Counted from the stretch's first letter, positions 21,036 to 30,978 are shown. The stretch is 64,000 bases of DNA from Natrinema hispanicum (GCF_900111485.1 NZ_FOIC01000003.1:1-64000); one strand, 5' to 3'. Notes: generated by a model not told the origin, from the sequence alone. Translations and numbers: made by a program.

Positions 21036-23256
21036 CGCGGACCACCTCACCCGCGGCGAACTCGAACTGCGACCGGACCGCATCAGCGAGGTCGGCGTCG
21101 ACATCACCCTCCTCGAGGACGACCGCGATCTCCTCGAACAGCGCTTCTGTCTCGCCGAGATCGGCCTCGCCGCCGGTACTGGCCTTCCGGAGCACCCGCT
21201 CGAGTTCGCCCCGTGGCTGGGCGAGCAGTGCCTCGAGGGCGTTCGTCTCACCGTGGATCGCCACACCGGCGCTCGCGTCGACGTCCGCAAGCGTGAGTCC
21301 GGGCGTCGCGTCGATCAGTTGCAGATAGCGGGATTCGTCGTAGCTCCGGCGCAGACCACCGGCACCGCGTTCGTAGGAACAACAGTAGAGGGCCCGCTCG
21401 GCAGCGCGGGCACCGAGTGCAAGCTGGCGGCGGGAGCGCTGGGCATGGTACGTCTCGAAGGGGTCGCCGACATCGGCGGTGTCGACTGTCGCGAAGGTGT
21501 CGGTGATCGCCTCGAGGGAGGGATCGGTGACAGCCGGATAGGCAGTCATCTGCCGAAGCCACGCCTGCGGGAACAGTTGCGTAAGAAACTGCTCGCCAGG
21601 ATAGGTCTCGTCGATCAGATCGAGCAGGAACACCGCGTTCCGTGAGTCGTATTTCAGGTCGTCGATGGCACAGACGGTGACGCCACCGGTCGGCGGCCGC
21701 GTCTCGACTGCGTGGACGTAGGGTGCGTCGTACCGGATCGTCCGTCGAAGCATCCGGCGCAATCCCTGCCAGTCCGGCCCGACGAGGTCGGTCTCCTCGA
21801 CGAAGTCGGCGATTTCGAGTACCCGACGGATGCCCTCGTACTGCTCGCGGGCGTCGACCCATTCCTCCTCGCGGGCGATCCGGTCTTTCAGGTCGGTGCG
21901 GCGGATCCAGCGCTCGAGCGAGCGCCGAACGCTCGCGCCGGCAGTGTCCGCGAGCAGGGCGGGCGAAAAGTCGGGGACACGAGCCCGAAGGCGGTCGATC
22001 GACGCGGCTCGCGGATCGCTCGCGCCTTGCGTCGTGGCAGATGCGAGTCGCTCGAGGGAGTCTCCGTCACGGTCCCGTTCGCACTGGCACGTGACGACAG
22101 CGTAGAGTTCGTTTACAGCGGGGTCTTCGGCCAGTGAGGGGGTCCCGATCGTGGCGGTCGGAACGCCGGCGTCACGGAGTCGCCGTCTGATCTCGGGAAC
22201 TCGTTCGATCCGCGGGGCGGCGACGGCGAACGCGTCGTAGGACCAGCCGTGGCGGTCGCGAAGCGACTGGATCTCGGTGGCGACCGCCCGGACCTGTTCG
22301 CGGGCGGTTTCGGTGCGGATGCGTCGTGCACATCCCCTTGGATCGCTGTCGGCGGTTGTGGGTTGCTCCGGCGGCTCACCGGTCGCCAGAAACCGCACGA
22401 TCGACTGGTGTGGCGGCCTGGCATCCGTTGTGCGCACTGTCTCGGGCTCGAGCGACTCGACTGTAAGCCCCGCGGCAGCTGCGATTTCGTCGACCGAACC
22501 GGGTTCGACGCGCGTCCGCTCGACGCTGACGTGGCGTTCGCCGAGACAGACCAGCTCGGCGTCGCGCGTGAGCGCAGCGAGGTACCGGCGGTCGAGCTGA
22601 CGGTATTCCTCGAACTCGACGGCGAGGATGGCATCGAAGGAGGCTGTCACGCGCGTCCGAAGGCCATCGGCGTCAGCCTCGAGCAAGTCGACTGCCTGCG
22701 GGATCACGTCTGCCCGCTCGACGTAGCCCCGATCGTCGAGTTCCGCGTGGAAGCGGTCGTTCATCGCGTACAGAAAGGCCAGGCAGTCGTGGGGATCGTC
22801 GAGGTCGTCGAGGCGGAGCCGTTGACGGGTCGCCGCGAGCAGCAGTTGCCCCACGTCGCGCGTAAAGCTCTCGTGGGCGGCCGCCCGCTCGAGATAGTCC
22901 GGAACCGAACGGCTCGCCCCGTCGATCACAAGCGAAATGAGTTCGATCCGTTCCTCGTACTCGAGGCGGTCCAGCGTTGGATCGTACTCCTCGATTGTCT
23001 TCGAGGCGTGTTCCGGCAGCGACTCGATACGGGGCGAGCGAGGCCCCCCGTCGGCCCGCGCGAGATCAGCGTCGGCCAGCGCCTCGGTCAGCGACTCGAG
23101 GCCCGTCGGGTGCCGTTTCAAGACTAACACGTTGCGCGGGCCATACTCGTCGGCGAGCGCAGCGTACTCGGAAGCGACGGCCGCGAAGACGTCGCTCCCG
23201 GGTGCAGGCGCGGGGAGGAGCTTGCAGGTACCTTCGAGCGTGGGCGGCATAGTCAT
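21028..23256 (-). CDS. AddB-like inactivated helicase subunit
   Basis: This is a 742-residue protein at the head of the three-gene operon. It has no Walker A or DExQ box. Two regions nonetheless look like the UvrD scaffold kept in AddB: an EQVRAVATEIQSLRDRHG ... DAFAVAAPR block near residue 330, and a motif V-like VTVCAIDDLKYD ... FLLDLIDETYPGEQFL near 580. In bacteria AddB is the partner of AddA in end resection, so I infer the same partnership. A TATA (tatttaaa, 23289-23295) lies upstream of ATG 23256; ATG 23250 is equally possible. The assignment rests on context and weak similarity. A structure comparison would settle it. Confidence 0.75.
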   Translation of the reverse strand: MTMPPTLEGTCKLLPAPAPGSDVFAAVASEYAALADEYGPRNVLVLKRHPTGLESLTEALADADLARADGGPRSPRIESLPEHASKTIEEYDPTLDRLEYEERIELISLVIDGASRSVPDYLERAAAHESFTRDVGQLLLAATRQRLRLDDLDDPHDCLAFLYAMNDRFHAELDDRGYVERADVIPQAVDLLEADADGLRTRVTASFDAILAVEFEEYRQLDRRYLAALTRDAELVCLGERHVSVERTRVEPGSVDEIAAAAGLTVESLEPETVRTTDARPPHQSIVRFLATGEPPEQPTTADSDPRGCARRIRTETAREQVRAVATEIQSLRDRHGWSYDAFAVAAPRIERVPEIRRRLRDAGVPTATIGTPSLAEDPAVNELYAVVTCQCERDRDGDSLERLASATTQGASDPRAASIDRLRARVPDFSPALLADTAGASVRRSLERWIRRTDLKDRIAREEEWVDAREQYEGIRRVLEIADFVEETDLVGPDWQGLRRMLRRTIRYDAPYVHAVETRPPTGGVTVCAIDDLKYDSRNAVFLLDLIDETYPGEQFLTQLFPQAWLRQMTAYPAVTDPSLEAITDTFATVDTADVGDPFETYHAQRSRRQLALGARAAERALYCCSYERGAGGLRRSYDESRYLQLIDATPGLTLADVDASAGVAIHGETNALEALLAQPRGELERVLRKASTGGEADLGETEALFEEIAVVLEEGDVDADLADAVRSQFEFAAGEVVRDD

Positions 23257-23288
23257 CGATCGTACGTCACCGAGTATGACCGATTTCC

Positions 23289-23295
23289 TATTTAA
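23289..23295 (-). promoter_or_regulatory. TATA box for the helicase-nuclease operon
   Basis: tatttaaa in a GC-rich setting lies about 33-38 bases before the first ATG of the AddB-like gene. It is the only clear promoter for the three overlapping genes. Confidence 0.55.
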
Positions 23296-23320
23296 ATGTA
23301 GGCACACTCGAGTACTGGTG

Positions 23321-23404
23321 CTATAGTAGCCACTGAAAGTCAATGCACACCCGATCGCACGACTGCTGTGCGATCGGTGTAAATCGTTTCAGTTGTTACT
23401 ATAG
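23321..23404. repeat. 84-bp near-perfect palindromic element (repeat H)
   Basis: The left arm 23321-23360 begins CTATAGTAGCCACTGAAA and ends CCCGATCGCAC. The right arm 23368-23404 is its reverse complement with a few mismatches and small gaps, ending CAGTTGTTACTATAG. The loop is 7 bases. It lies between the divergent starts/ends of the helicase operon and the thiamine-diphosphate enzyme, and its right arm encodes the last three residues (Ser-Asn-Asn) and the stop codon of that enzyme. It shares the layout and some sequence (aaatcgtt-cag in the right arm) with the repeats at 38-61 kb. Confidence 0.85.
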
Positions 23405-25047
23405 TCGCGCATCCAATCGCTCGCCTGTGGCTCGTGTGGGTCCGTCGGCACCGCGAGCACCACCGGTTCGTCGGCGTCGATCGCGGCTGCGAGCCGCGAC
23501 TGAATCTCGGCGGGTGTTGCCGCACGTTCAGCGCGCAGCCCGAGGCTTTCGGCGAGCGCCACGAAATCGATCGGGGCGTCCGGCCAGCCATATTCGCCTG
23601 CTTCGAGGCCGTAATTCCGGTCGGCATCGTCGCTGATAATCGCATAATCCTCGTTGACGAAGACGACGACGGTTAGGGGCACGTCCTCGGCGACAGCAGT
23701 GTGAAGTTCGTGGACACACATCATGAGCCCACCATCGCCGGTGAGCACGACCACGTCGTCGTCGGGGTTGGCAAACTGCGCGCCGATGCCCGACGGCAGG
23801 CCGGTCCCCATCGTCGCCCACGACCCCGGATTGACGTAAGAGCGTGGCCCCGCCGCCTCGAAGACGGTGAGTCCCCAGACGCGAAAGCCGCCGGCGTCGA
23901 CGGTGACGATCGCCTCTCGTGGCACTGCCTCGCGGACGGCCTCGAGCGCGCTGACTGAGGGAAGCGGCGGCGAGGACGTGCGCAACTCCGCGACCCGATC
24001 ACTGGTTGCCTGCCGAACCGCGCTCGCGCGCTCCACGGCATCGTCACCGGCCGCGACCGCGCGGTCGTCGAGGGCTGTCTCGAGGGCAGACAGTGCCACG
24101 GTGGCGTCGGCGACGATCCCGACGGTCGGCTCGTAGCCGGTCCCGAGGTCGTCAGGCTCGAGTGTGACGTGGACCAGCGAGTCGGGAACATCGACCGACC
24201 AGTCGCGGGTGGCGACTGCGTCGAAATCCGTCCCGACGGCCAGCGCCGCATCGGCGTCCGCGAGGCACGCGAGCAACTCGGGGGCGGCACTGCCGGCAAG
24301 CGTTCCGGCGACGTAACCGTCGGGACCGTCCGGAAGCACTCCTTTGCCTTTGTAGGTGGTGACGGCGGGCGCACCGAGTCGGTCGGCGATGCGGCGCAGT
24401 TCGTCGCTCGCGGCGGCGGCGCGAACACCGCCACCGGCGACGATCACTGGCTGTTCGGCGGCAGCCAGAACCTCGGCGGCGGCCGTGACATCGGCGTCGG
24501 CAACGCCTACGACGGACTCGCGGCTGTACGTCGCCGGCGTCGCAAGGGGGACGTCCATCGTCAAGAAATTCTTCGGGATGCCGACTCTGACCGGCCCCTT
24601 CGGCGGCGTCTCGGCGGTCGCAATAGCTTCCTCGAGGACGACAGCCGTGCTTTCAGGACGCTCGACGAGGACGTTTGTTTTGACGACGGTGTCGTAGGTA
24701 TCGGGTGGCGTCTCGTGGATACCGTCGCCGCCGCGGATCTCGGGCTCGGTCTCGACTGCGAGGTGGAGTAGCGGCGTGCAGTCGTTGAACGCGTTCTTCA
24801 GCCCGTTCATCGCGTTCATGTCGCCCGGACCGGGCACGACGACTGTCGCCGCAGGCCGCCCGCTGGTTTCCGCATATCCCCACGCCTGATGGGTGACAGC
24901 CGTCTCGTGGCGGGCCATGACGAACCGGATGTCGTCCCGCGTCTCGATGGCCTCGTTCAGCGGTAGCGTCTGTGTGCCAGGCACGCCGAAGACGGTATCG
25001 ACCTCGTTTTCGACCAGCCGTTCGATGACTCCTCGGCTGACGTCCAT
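23389..25047 (-). CDS. Thiamine-diphosphate enzyme, acetolactate synthase large-subunit-like
   Basis: The 552-residue protein has the three TPP-enzyme domains: the pyrimidine-binding domain with the activating Glu48 in ARHETAV, a central domain with IVAGGGV, and the pyrophosphate-binding domain with LTGDGGLMM ... VFVNEDYAI near residue 430 (GDG-x-N motif). It resembles IlvB-like synthases but no small regulatory subunit is nearby, so it may be a decarboxylase, benzaldehyde-lyase-like or sulfolactate-type enzyme. I start at ATG 25047; a longer frame to 25071 adds eight residues. A TATA-like gataagtgt sits about 26 bases upstream. The last three codons and stop lie in repeat H. Confidence 0.88.
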   Translation of the reverse strand: MDVSRGVIERLVENEVDTVFGVPGTQTLPLNEAIETRDDIRFVMARHETAVTHQAWGYAETSGRPAATVVVPGPGDMNAMNGLKNAFNDCTPLLHLAVETEPEIRGGDGIHETPPDTYDTVVKTNVLVERPESTAVVLEEAIATAETPPKGPVRVGIPKNFLTMDVPLATPATYSRESVVGVADADVTAAAEVLAAAEQPVIVAGGGVRAAAASDELRRIADRLGAPAVTTYKGKGVLPDGPDGYVAGTLAGSAAPELLACLADADAALAVGTDFDAVATRDWSVDVPDSLVHVTLEPDDLGTGYEPTVGIVADATVALSALETALDDRAVAAGDDAVERASAVRQATSDRVAELRTSSPPLPSVSALEAVREAVPREAIVTVDAGGFRVWGLTVFEAAGPRSYVNPGSWATMGTGLPSGIGAQFANPDDDVVVLTGDGGLMMCVHELHTAVAEDVPLTVVVFVNEDYAIISDDADRNYGLEAGEYGWPDAPIDFVALAESLGLRAERAATPAEIQSRLAAAIDADEPVVLAVPTDPHEPQASDWMRDYSNN

Positions 25048-25220
25048 ACGGTCATCTCGTCGACCGGACACTTATCTCCACACCCGACCGGGGGCGCGGG
25101 CAGTCGATTCGATCAGGCTCGAGCGCCGCCACAGAGAGACGCTATCGATCTCGTCGCGAGCAGTGCGACAGCGACCCGAGACGTCCATATCCGTCTTCGA
25201 GAAGGACATTCACCAACAAT

Positions 25221-25230
25221 CATTATAATG
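25221..25230 (+). promoter_or_regulatory. TATA box of the CBS-domain gene
   Basis: cattataatg lies 21-30 bases before ATG 25251, the spacing expected for a leaderless archaeal transcript, and it fixes the choice of start. Confidence 0.65.
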
Positions 25231-25250
25231 TGGGGCGTGTATCGGACAGT

Positions 25251-25658
25251 ATGGAAGACATTTTCGTCGCCAGGGTGATGTCCACGTCGATACACACGGT
25301 CACGCCGGACACGCTCGTCGAAGACGCCGCACAGGAGATGCTCGAGAACGGAATCGGGTCGGTCATCGTCGTCGACGAGGAGAACCATCTCGAGGGTATC
25401 CTGACGACGACGGACTTCGTCGAGATCGTCGCCGAACAGAAGCCGAAAGACCAGACGCCGGTCTCGAAGTACATGACGACGGCTGTCGTCACGACCACGG
25501 CCCAGGAGAGCATCCGCGACGTGGCGGACGCCATGATCGAACACGGCTTCCACCACACCCCAGTCGTCGACGAGGACGAGGGTGTAATCGGGATGATCAC
25601 GACCTCGGATCTGGCAGGCTACATCTCGCGCGTGCAATCGCCAAGCCCCGCCGAATAA
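25251..25658 (+). CDS. CBS-domain pair protein
   Basis: The 135-residue protein is a single Bateman module. The first CBS motif is VMSTSIHTVTPDTLVEDAA ... GSVIVVDEENHLEGILTTTD, and the second is YMTTAVVTTTAQESIRD ... HHTPVVDEDEGVIGMITTSD. Such stand-alone pairs bind adenosine nucleotides or NAD and usually act as energy-sensing regulators of partner enzymes or channels. There is no attached enzyme domain. The upstream frame to 25230 adds seven residues and is not needed given the TATA position. Its partner is not evident; the gene stands alone. Confidence 0.93.
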   Translation: MEDIFVARVMSTSIHTVTPDTLVEDAAQEMLENGIGSVIVVDEENHLEGILTTTDFVEIVAEQKPKDQTPVSKYMTTAVVTTTAQESIRDVADAMIEHGFHHTPVVDEDEGVIGMITTSDLAGYISRVQSPSPAE

Positions 25659-25721
25659 GCACGAGCGATCGGATCGCCACGCCGTTTTGGGTGACGGGTC
25701 ATCTATCTGCGCCCGCGTTAG

Positions 25722-26069
25722 TCAGCGGTCGGCGTCGTCGTCATCTTCGGTCATCCAGCGCACCGTTTCGTCGAGATACTCCCGAAGCATGCGGGCCTCT
25801 GCTGGCGTCAACGCGATATCGGCGTGGCCCGTCCCGTGATCACCGACCATCGCGTCGATGCTCACGATCACGCGGTGGTCCGTCTCCGACTCCGGTCGAA
25901 CCGAGACGTCGGCCCGATCGGGATAGTCACGCGGCGGGCCGATCTCGAGGTCGGTTTCACCCCGTGTCACGCCGATCTCGACGCGCTCGGATAACTCGAG
26001 ATCGAACGAATCCGTCCGTTTTTCCTCGATCGGCGTCGGCTCTTCGTCGCGAGTGTCATCATCTGCCAT
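25722..26069 (-). CDS. Acidic conserved haloarchaeal protein, unknown function
   Basis: The 115-residue product is strongly acidic at both ends (MADDDTRDEEP and TEDDDDADR). The central part alternates hydrophobic and charged residues as in beta strands (DLELSERVEIGVTRGETDLEIG, RVIVSIDAMVG), then a helix ALTPAEARMLREYLDETV. No membrane segment or motif is visible. It follows the CBS gene convergently and precedes a small membrane protein on the same strand with its own gap. I do not recognise it. Confidence 0.65.
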   Translation of the reverse strand: MADDDTRDEEPTPIEEKRTDSFDLELSERVEIGVTRGETDLEIGPPRDYPDRADVSVRPESETDHRVIVSIDAMVGDHGTGHADIALTPAEARMLREYLDETVRWMTEDDDDADR

Positions 26070-26156
26070 ACATAGTGATTGGCCGGCAACGGCCTTGGCT
26101 GTACTGCCGATTGCGTGTTCAGAGGACTCGAGTGACGCCCACCAAGCATCACGGCC

Positions 26157-26570
26157 TCACTCGACGGCGAACATCGCATCGTCGAGGTGCCAGCCGCCGC
26201 GCCAGCACTCGAGGGCGAACCAGGCGAGATAGCCAAGCACGAACAGTGTCACGAAGCCAGTGAGCAGCCACATCGTGCTCCCGACGGCGAACTGGCCCAG
26301 TCTCGAGAGCCCGAACGCACTCGAGCCGATAGCGAGGACACTGATACCGATCGCGGCAACGCGGGGCCAGCCGAGGGTTCGGCCGCCGACGGTGAGGTGC
26401 TCCCGGCGGCCGGCCAGCAGCAACGACAGGCCGACGACGGCGAGCCAGCCAGCCAACAGCAGTGTCGTCGGCTCCGTTCCGCTACCGACAGCAAAGAGAG
26501 CGGCCAGCAGCAGCGTCGCGGCCCCGCCGCCGGCGAATCCACGGCGAACGACGGTCTTCAGTCCGGTCAT
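26157..26570 (-). CDS. Four-helix membrane protein, unknown function
   Basis: The 137-residue protein has four hydrophobic segments: about residues 15-33, 37-53, 68-86 and 96-118. It begins with a positive MTGLKTVVRRGF stretch that should stay inside. Its C-terminal ALECWRGGWHLDDAMFAVE is short and soluble. The gene ends close to a 87-base gap before the acidic protein and starts 53 bases downstream of uvrA on the same strand, so it may be read through from uvrA. No family motif is apparent. Confidence 0.7.
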   Translation of the reverse strand: MTGLKTVVRRGFAGGGAATLLLAALFAVGSGTEPTTLLLAGWLAVVGLSLLLAGRREHLTVGGRTLGWPRVAAIGISVLAIGSSAFGLSRLGQFAVGSTMWLLTGFVTLFVLGYLAWFALECWRGGWHLDDAMFAVE

Positions 26571-26623
26571 CTGGCAGCGGGTTGGTCGGGTTCGCAGTTA
26601 GCCGTTCTGATACGGTCACCCGA

Positions 26624-29587
26624 TCAATCGTCGTCCGTCGGTGCCGTCACGGGCTCGACCCGTTCGCCACGCGGCCCCTCGAGATCGACCTTCGGCAGCA
26701 GATCGCGCAGGTAGCGGCCGGTGTGAGAATCCTCGCGGCGCGCGACCGTCTCCGGCGTGCCGGTGGCAACGACCTCACCGCCGTGCTCGCCGCCCTCGGG
26801 GCCGAGGTCGATGATGTGGTCGGCGTTTTTCACGAGGTCGAGTTCGTGTTCGATGACGACGACGGTGTTGCCGTTGTCGGTCAGCCGGTGGAGCACGTCG
26901 ATGAGTTTGCGCTCGTCGGCCGAGTGCAGGCCCGTGGTGGGCTCGTCGAGCAGGTAGAGCGTCTCGCCCGAATCCTTCTTGCCCAGTTCCTCGGCGAGTT
27001 TGATCCGCTGGGCCTCACCGCCCGAGAGCGTCGTCGAGGGCTGGCCGAGTTTCATGTAATCGAGGCCGACGTCTTTCAGCAACTGGAGTCGGCGACGGAT
27101 CTGGCTCGAGGACTCGAAGAAGTCGTACGCCTCCTCGACGGACATCTCGAGGACATCGGCGATGGTCTTGCTCTTGTAGGTGACATCGAGCGTGGCGTCG
27201 TTGTAGCGAGCGCCGCCACACTCCTCACAGGGGACGTACACGTCGGAGAGGAAGTTCATGTCGATCTTGACGGTCCCCTGGCCACCGCACTCCTCACAGC
27301 GCCCGCCCTTGACGTTAAACGAGAAGCGCCCCTTCTCGTAGCCGCGCTGTTTCGCGAGTTTGGTCTCGGCGAACAGTTCGCGGACGTAGTCGAAGACGTT
27401 GGTGTAGGTCGCGGGGTTTGACCGGGGCGTGCGGCCGATCGGCGACTGGTCGATCAGGCGGACGGTTTCGATCTCCGCGAGTCCCTCGAGATCGTCGTGG
27501 TCGCCCGGGATCACGCTCGTGTTGTCGTTCATCTCACGAGCGAGGCCCTTGTAGAGCACTTCGTGCATGAGGGTGGATTTCCCGGAGCCCGAGACACCCG
27601 TAATGGCGGTAAAGCAGCCAAGCGGGATGTCCACGTTGAGATCAGCCAGGTTGTGCTGGCGCGCGCCGCGGATCGTCAGCGCGCCGTCGGGATCGCGCCG
27701 TTCGTCAGGGACGGGAATCTGCTTGCGCCCGGAGAGGTAGTCACCGGTGATCGACTCCTCGGTTGCCTTGACCTCCTCGACGGGGCCGTTGGCGACGACC
27801 TCGCCGCCGCGCTTGCCCGGACCGGGCCCCATGTCGATGACGTTGTCCGCGCGGCGCATCGTCTCCTCGTCGTGTTCGACGACCAGCAGGGTATTCCCGA
27901 GGTCGCGCAGTTCACAGAGCGTATCGAGCAGGCGGTCGTTATCCCGCTGGTGGAGCCCGATCGAGGGCTCGTCGAGCACATAGAGGACGCCGACCAGCCC
28001 GGAGCCGATCTGGGTCGCGAGCCGGATGCGCTGGCTCTCGCCACCAGAGAGCGTCGAGGCCTCGCGATCGAGCGTGAGGTACTCGAGGCCGACCTCGGTC
28101 ATGAAACCGAGTCGCGCGCGGATCTCTTTCAGGATCTCCTCGGCGATCACCTTCTCGCGCTCGGTAAGGTCGGCTTCCATCGCTTCGAAGTGCGCCAAGG
28201 CGTCGCCGATGCTCATCGCGTTGATCTCCGTGATCGCCGTGTCGTCGACCAGCACCGCCCGACTCGCGGGTTTCAGGCGCGTGCCGTCACAGGCCGGACA
28301 CTCCGTGACCGACATGTAGCCCTCGATGTGTTCGCGCGTCGAGTCCGAGTCAGTCTCGATGTACCGGCGCTCCAAGTTCGGAATAACGCCCTCGAAGCGC
28401 TTTTTCTTCCGGCGGGTCCCGTTTTTCGTCTGTCGCTTGAACAGCACCTGCTCGTCGGTGCCGTAGAGAAATGCCTGCTGAATCTCGTCGTCGAGTTCCG
28501 CAAAGGGCGTCTCGAGCGAGACATCGAAGTGTGCGGCGACGGCGTCAAGCCGAGTCCGATAGTACGACCGGTTGTAGCTCCACGGCTCGAAGACGTGTTT
28601 CAGGGGCTTGGACTCGTCTTGGATGACGAGGTCCTCGTCGACTTCCTTGGTCTCACCCAGTCCTTCACACTCGGGACAGGCACCGTGGGGCGAGTTAAAA
28701 GAGAACGAGCGGGTCTCGATCTCGGGTACGTCGATCCCGCAGTGGGTACAGGCGAGATCCTTCGAGAACTCGACGACGAAGCGGTCGTCTTCCTCGACCT
28801 CGTCCCCGAGCGCGCCCGTCCGGCGGGCTTCTGCGCCGAGATCTTCGGCGACTTCCTCGGAAGCATCAGGAAGAATGACCTTCAAGACGCCGTCGGCCTC
28901 GTCGAGTGCCGTCTCGACGCTGTCGATGATCCGCGGGCGATCCTCGACCGAGACCTTCACGCGGTCGACGATCACGTCGATCGTGTGATCGAAGTTCTCG
29001 TCCAAATCCGGGTCCTCGAGCGTCAGATCGTGTTCCTCGCCGTCGATCTCGACGCGGGCATATCCTTCTGAGACGAGTTCCGCGAACAGGTCCTCGAAGG
29101 CTCCTTTCTGGTCGCGGACCACGGGTGCCGCGAGTTTGGCCTTGGTTCCCTCGGGGAGCTCGAGGATGCGCTCGACCATGTTCTGGGCCGATTGCTCGCC
29201 GACCTCGCGACCACACTCGGGGCAGTGGGGTGTGCCGACGCGAGCGTAGAGCAAGCGCAGGTAGTCGTGCAGTTCGGTGACCGTCCCGACGGTCGAGCGG
29301 GGATTGTTCGCGGCGTTTTTCTGGTCGATCGAGATCGCCGGCGAGAGGCCCTCGACAGTCTCGACCTGCGGTTTGTCCATCTGTCCGAGGAAGTTCCGCG
29401 CATACGCCGAGAGGCTCTCGATGTACCGGCGCTGCCCTTCGGCATAGACCGTCTCGAACGCCAGCGAGGACTTGCCCGACCCCGAGAGGCCAGTGACGAC
29501 AGTGAACTCCTCGCGTGGGATCGTCACGTCGATGTCCTTGAGGTTGTGTTCCTCCGCCCCGCGAACGTCGATGGTGTCCTTGCTCAT
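26624..29587 (-). CDS. uvrA: Excinuclease ABC subunit A
   Basis: UvrA finds bulky DNA damage and loads UvrB in nucleotide excision repair. The 987-residue protein has both ATPase sites: Walker A GLSGSGKS at 33-40 and GVSGSGKST near 660. The two signature regions are [14 protein letters not shown] and [14 protein letters not shown], and the two Walker B sites are LYVLDEPS and [11 protein letters not shown]. Zinc-binding pairs CPEC, CTHC...CPEC and CEEC...CEEC are present. The length is normal. uvrB and uvrC are not in the window. A 524-codon frame on the opposite strand is a composition shadow. Confidence 0.97.
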   Translation of the reverse strand: MSKDTIDVRGAEEHNLKDIDVTIPREEFTVVTGLSGSGKSSLAFETVYAEGQRRYIESLSAYARNFLGQMDKPQVETVEGLSPAISIDQKNAANNPRSTVGTVTELHDYLRLLYARVGTPHCPECGREVGEQSAQNMVERILELPEGTKAKLAAPVVRDQKGAFEDLFAELVSEGYARVEIDGEEHDLTLEDPDLDENFDHTIDVIVDRVKVSVEDRPRIIDSVETALDEADGVLKVILPDASEEVAEDLGAEARRTGALGDEVEEDDRFVVEFSKDLACTHCGIDVPEIETRSFSFNSPHGACPECEGLGETKEVDEDLVIQDESKPLKHVFEPWSYNRSYYRTRLDAVAAHFDVSLETPFAELDDEIQQAFLYGTDEQVLFKRQTKNGTRRKKKRFEGVIPNLERRYIETDSDSTREHIEGYMSVTECPACDGTRLKPASRAVLVDDTAITEINAMSIGDALAHFEAMEADLTEREKVIAEEILKEIRARLGFMTEVGLEYLTLDREASTLSGGESQRIRLATQIGSGLVGVLYVLDEPSIGLHQRDNDRLLDTLCELRDLGNTLLVVEHDEETMRRADNVIDMGPGPGKRGGEVVANGPVEEVKATEESITGDYLSGRKQIPVPDERRDPDGALTIRGARQHNLADLNVDIPLGCFTAITGVSGSGKSTLMHEVLYKGLAREMNDNTSVIPGDHDDLEGLAEIETVRLIDQSPIGRTPRSNPATYTNVFDYVRELFAETKLAKQRGYEKGRFSFNVKGGRCEECGGQGTVKIDMNFLSDVYVPCEECGGARYNDATLDVTYKSKTIADVLEMSVEEAYDFFESSSQIRRRLQLLKDVGLDYMKLGQPSTTLSGGEAQRIKLAEELGKKDSGETLYLLDEPTTGLHSADERKLIDVLHRLTDNGNTVVVIEHELDLVKNADHIIDLGPEGGEHGGEVVATGTPETVARREDSHTGRYLRDLLPKVDLEGPRGERVEPVTAPTDDD

Positions 29588-29722
29588 CGTTCGCTCACGA
29601 TCGTAGACTGTCTCTCGTGTCGATACGGGTCCAGATTCATTGTATCCGAATCAGTGGCCGGACGGACTTAACGAGTCTGAAAGGCAAATAGCGTGGCCCG
29701 TGTTGGCAACTAGCGCTCGAGT

Positions 29723-30373
29723 TCAGCCATCTAGCAGCTGCTCGTGTGGCTCCGACTCGGAGGGGTCGGCGGTTCGTCCCTGCCACCACTGACCGATGAT
29801 CGCGCCGGTTGCGAGGGCGACGACGAAGACGGCGATGGCGAGATTGAGCAGCGGCACCAGATACAGGATCTGGACGGCGAGTGCCCCGACGACGAGCGCG
29901 AGCCACGGGTTCGGCTCCGGCTCGTCACGGAGTCGGCGGAGCACGATCAGGCCAGCCACGATCATCCCGATCGTGTTGATGACGGTCAGTCCGACGGAGA
30001 TACCGATCCCCACGAGTGTGGGGACAGCCTCGAGGGCTGCAGGCGCGCCGGCGTCGACGAGCAGCGCCACGACGGCTCCCAGAGCGGCGAACACGACGAA
30101 CCCACCAACGAGCACGCCCAGTCCGATCACACCCACACTCACCGGATCATCGCTGAGCCGCGCTTCGATCGACCGCACGTACGAGCGATCGATGGTCAGG
30201 ACGATCGCACCGATGACGAGCGTGGCGGCGACGTAGACGCCGAACGCGAGCGCTATTTCCTCGGGAGTTGTGGGACTCGCGAGGGTGTCTCTGAAACCGC
30301 GCTGTGCGGCGGCCGGCATGGGAACGAACGCCAGGAGAGCGATCGCTGCTGCAAGCGCATGACGACGGATCAT
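29723..30373 (-). CDS. Membrane protein with signal peptide, unknown function
   Basis: The 216-residue protein opens with MIRRHALAAAIALLAFVPMPAAAQ, a likely signal peptide with a cleavage-like AAAQ. About five hydrophobic segments follow (near 42-62, 84-108, 122-150, 156-178 and 185-200) and then an acidic tail. I start at ATG 30373 because a TATA-like gtattaggaat lies about 26 bases upstream; the frame extends to 30472 but that part is not membrane-like. No motif tells the function. It is divergent from the coiled-coil gene at 30481. Confidence 0.7.
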   Translation of the reverse strand: MIRRHALAAAIALLAFVPMPAAAQRGFRDTLASPTTPEEIALAFGVYVAATLVIGAIVLTIDRSYVRSIEARLSDDPVSVGVIGLGVLVGGFVVFAALGAVVALLVDAGAPAALEAVPTLVGIGISVGLTVINTIGMIVAGLIVLRRLRDEPEPNPWLALVVGALAVQILYLVPLLNLAIAVFVVALATGAIIGQWWQGRTADPSESEPHEQLLDG

Positions 30374-30480
30374 GGGGACATCTCGTGCGTGCCCATTCCT
30401 AATACTGCCGGACACCAGTCCGTGACCAGCCGCTCGCGGCCGGACCAAAGTGACTTCGGCCGGCAGTCCCAAGGGACCCT

Positions 30481-30978
30481 ATGAGCGACGACGCCGCGGA
30501 CACATTCGCGGTCGACGAGGTTATCGAGTACTGCCGGACACAGGCTGGCTTGCTTTCGGGCCGCGTCGAACAGATGGGTGCAGAGGCCGACGAGCTCTTA
30601 GACGAAATCGACCAGGAGATGGCCGAACTCCGATCACGCCTCGAGGCACTGCCCGACGAGGTACCCGGGACCGAAACCCCCTCGACTGCGGAGCTCCCGG
30701 CCACCAGCGAGAGCGACGTTGCGGCGATCGAGGAGCGACAAGAAACGCTCGAGGAGAAGCAACTCCTCGTCGAGGCGAAACAGGCCCGAATGCAGGCCTT
30801 TCAGGAGTTAGCCGCCGACTACACCGACCTCGCAGAAGACCTCGCGGCGGAGACAGAAGACGGACAGGAAGCATTGACTCAGGTCCTCGAGTTCGAGGCC
30901 GACGCCGACGCGCCGGCGTACTTCGACGAGCGCGAGACACTGCTCGAAACGGCAGTTGCGTCGACGGAGACCGAGTAA
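30481..30978 (+). CDS. Coiled-coil protein, unknown function
   Basis: The 165-residue protein is almost wholly predicted helix and acidic. Heptad-like segments lie around residues 25-60 (VEQMGAEADELLDEIDQEMAELRSRL has this character) and 75-135. They are separated by a Pro/Thr/Ser-rich hinge (PGTETPSTAELPATSE). It has no membrane segment. It could be a structural or prefoldin-like chaperone component, but there is no specific signature. It lies 66 bases before a membrane protein that has its own TATA. Confidence 0.75.
   Translation: MSDDAADTFAVDEVIEYCRTQAGLLSGRVEQMGAEADELLDEIDQEMAELRSRLEALPDEVPGTETPSTAELPATSESDVAAIEERQETLEEKQLLVEAKQARMQAFQELAADYTDLAEDLAAETEDGQEALTQVLEFEADADAPAYFDERETLLETAVASTETE

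Noticed and set aside
16298-23256. Cas4-like protein as evidence of a CRISPR system
   Set aside because: No cas1, cas2 or repeat array is present; the overlap with an AddA-like helicase points to DNA-end processing.
27497-29071. 524-codon open frame opposite uvrA
   Set aside because: The uvrA frame has all expected motifs; the opposite frame has none and is a composition effect.
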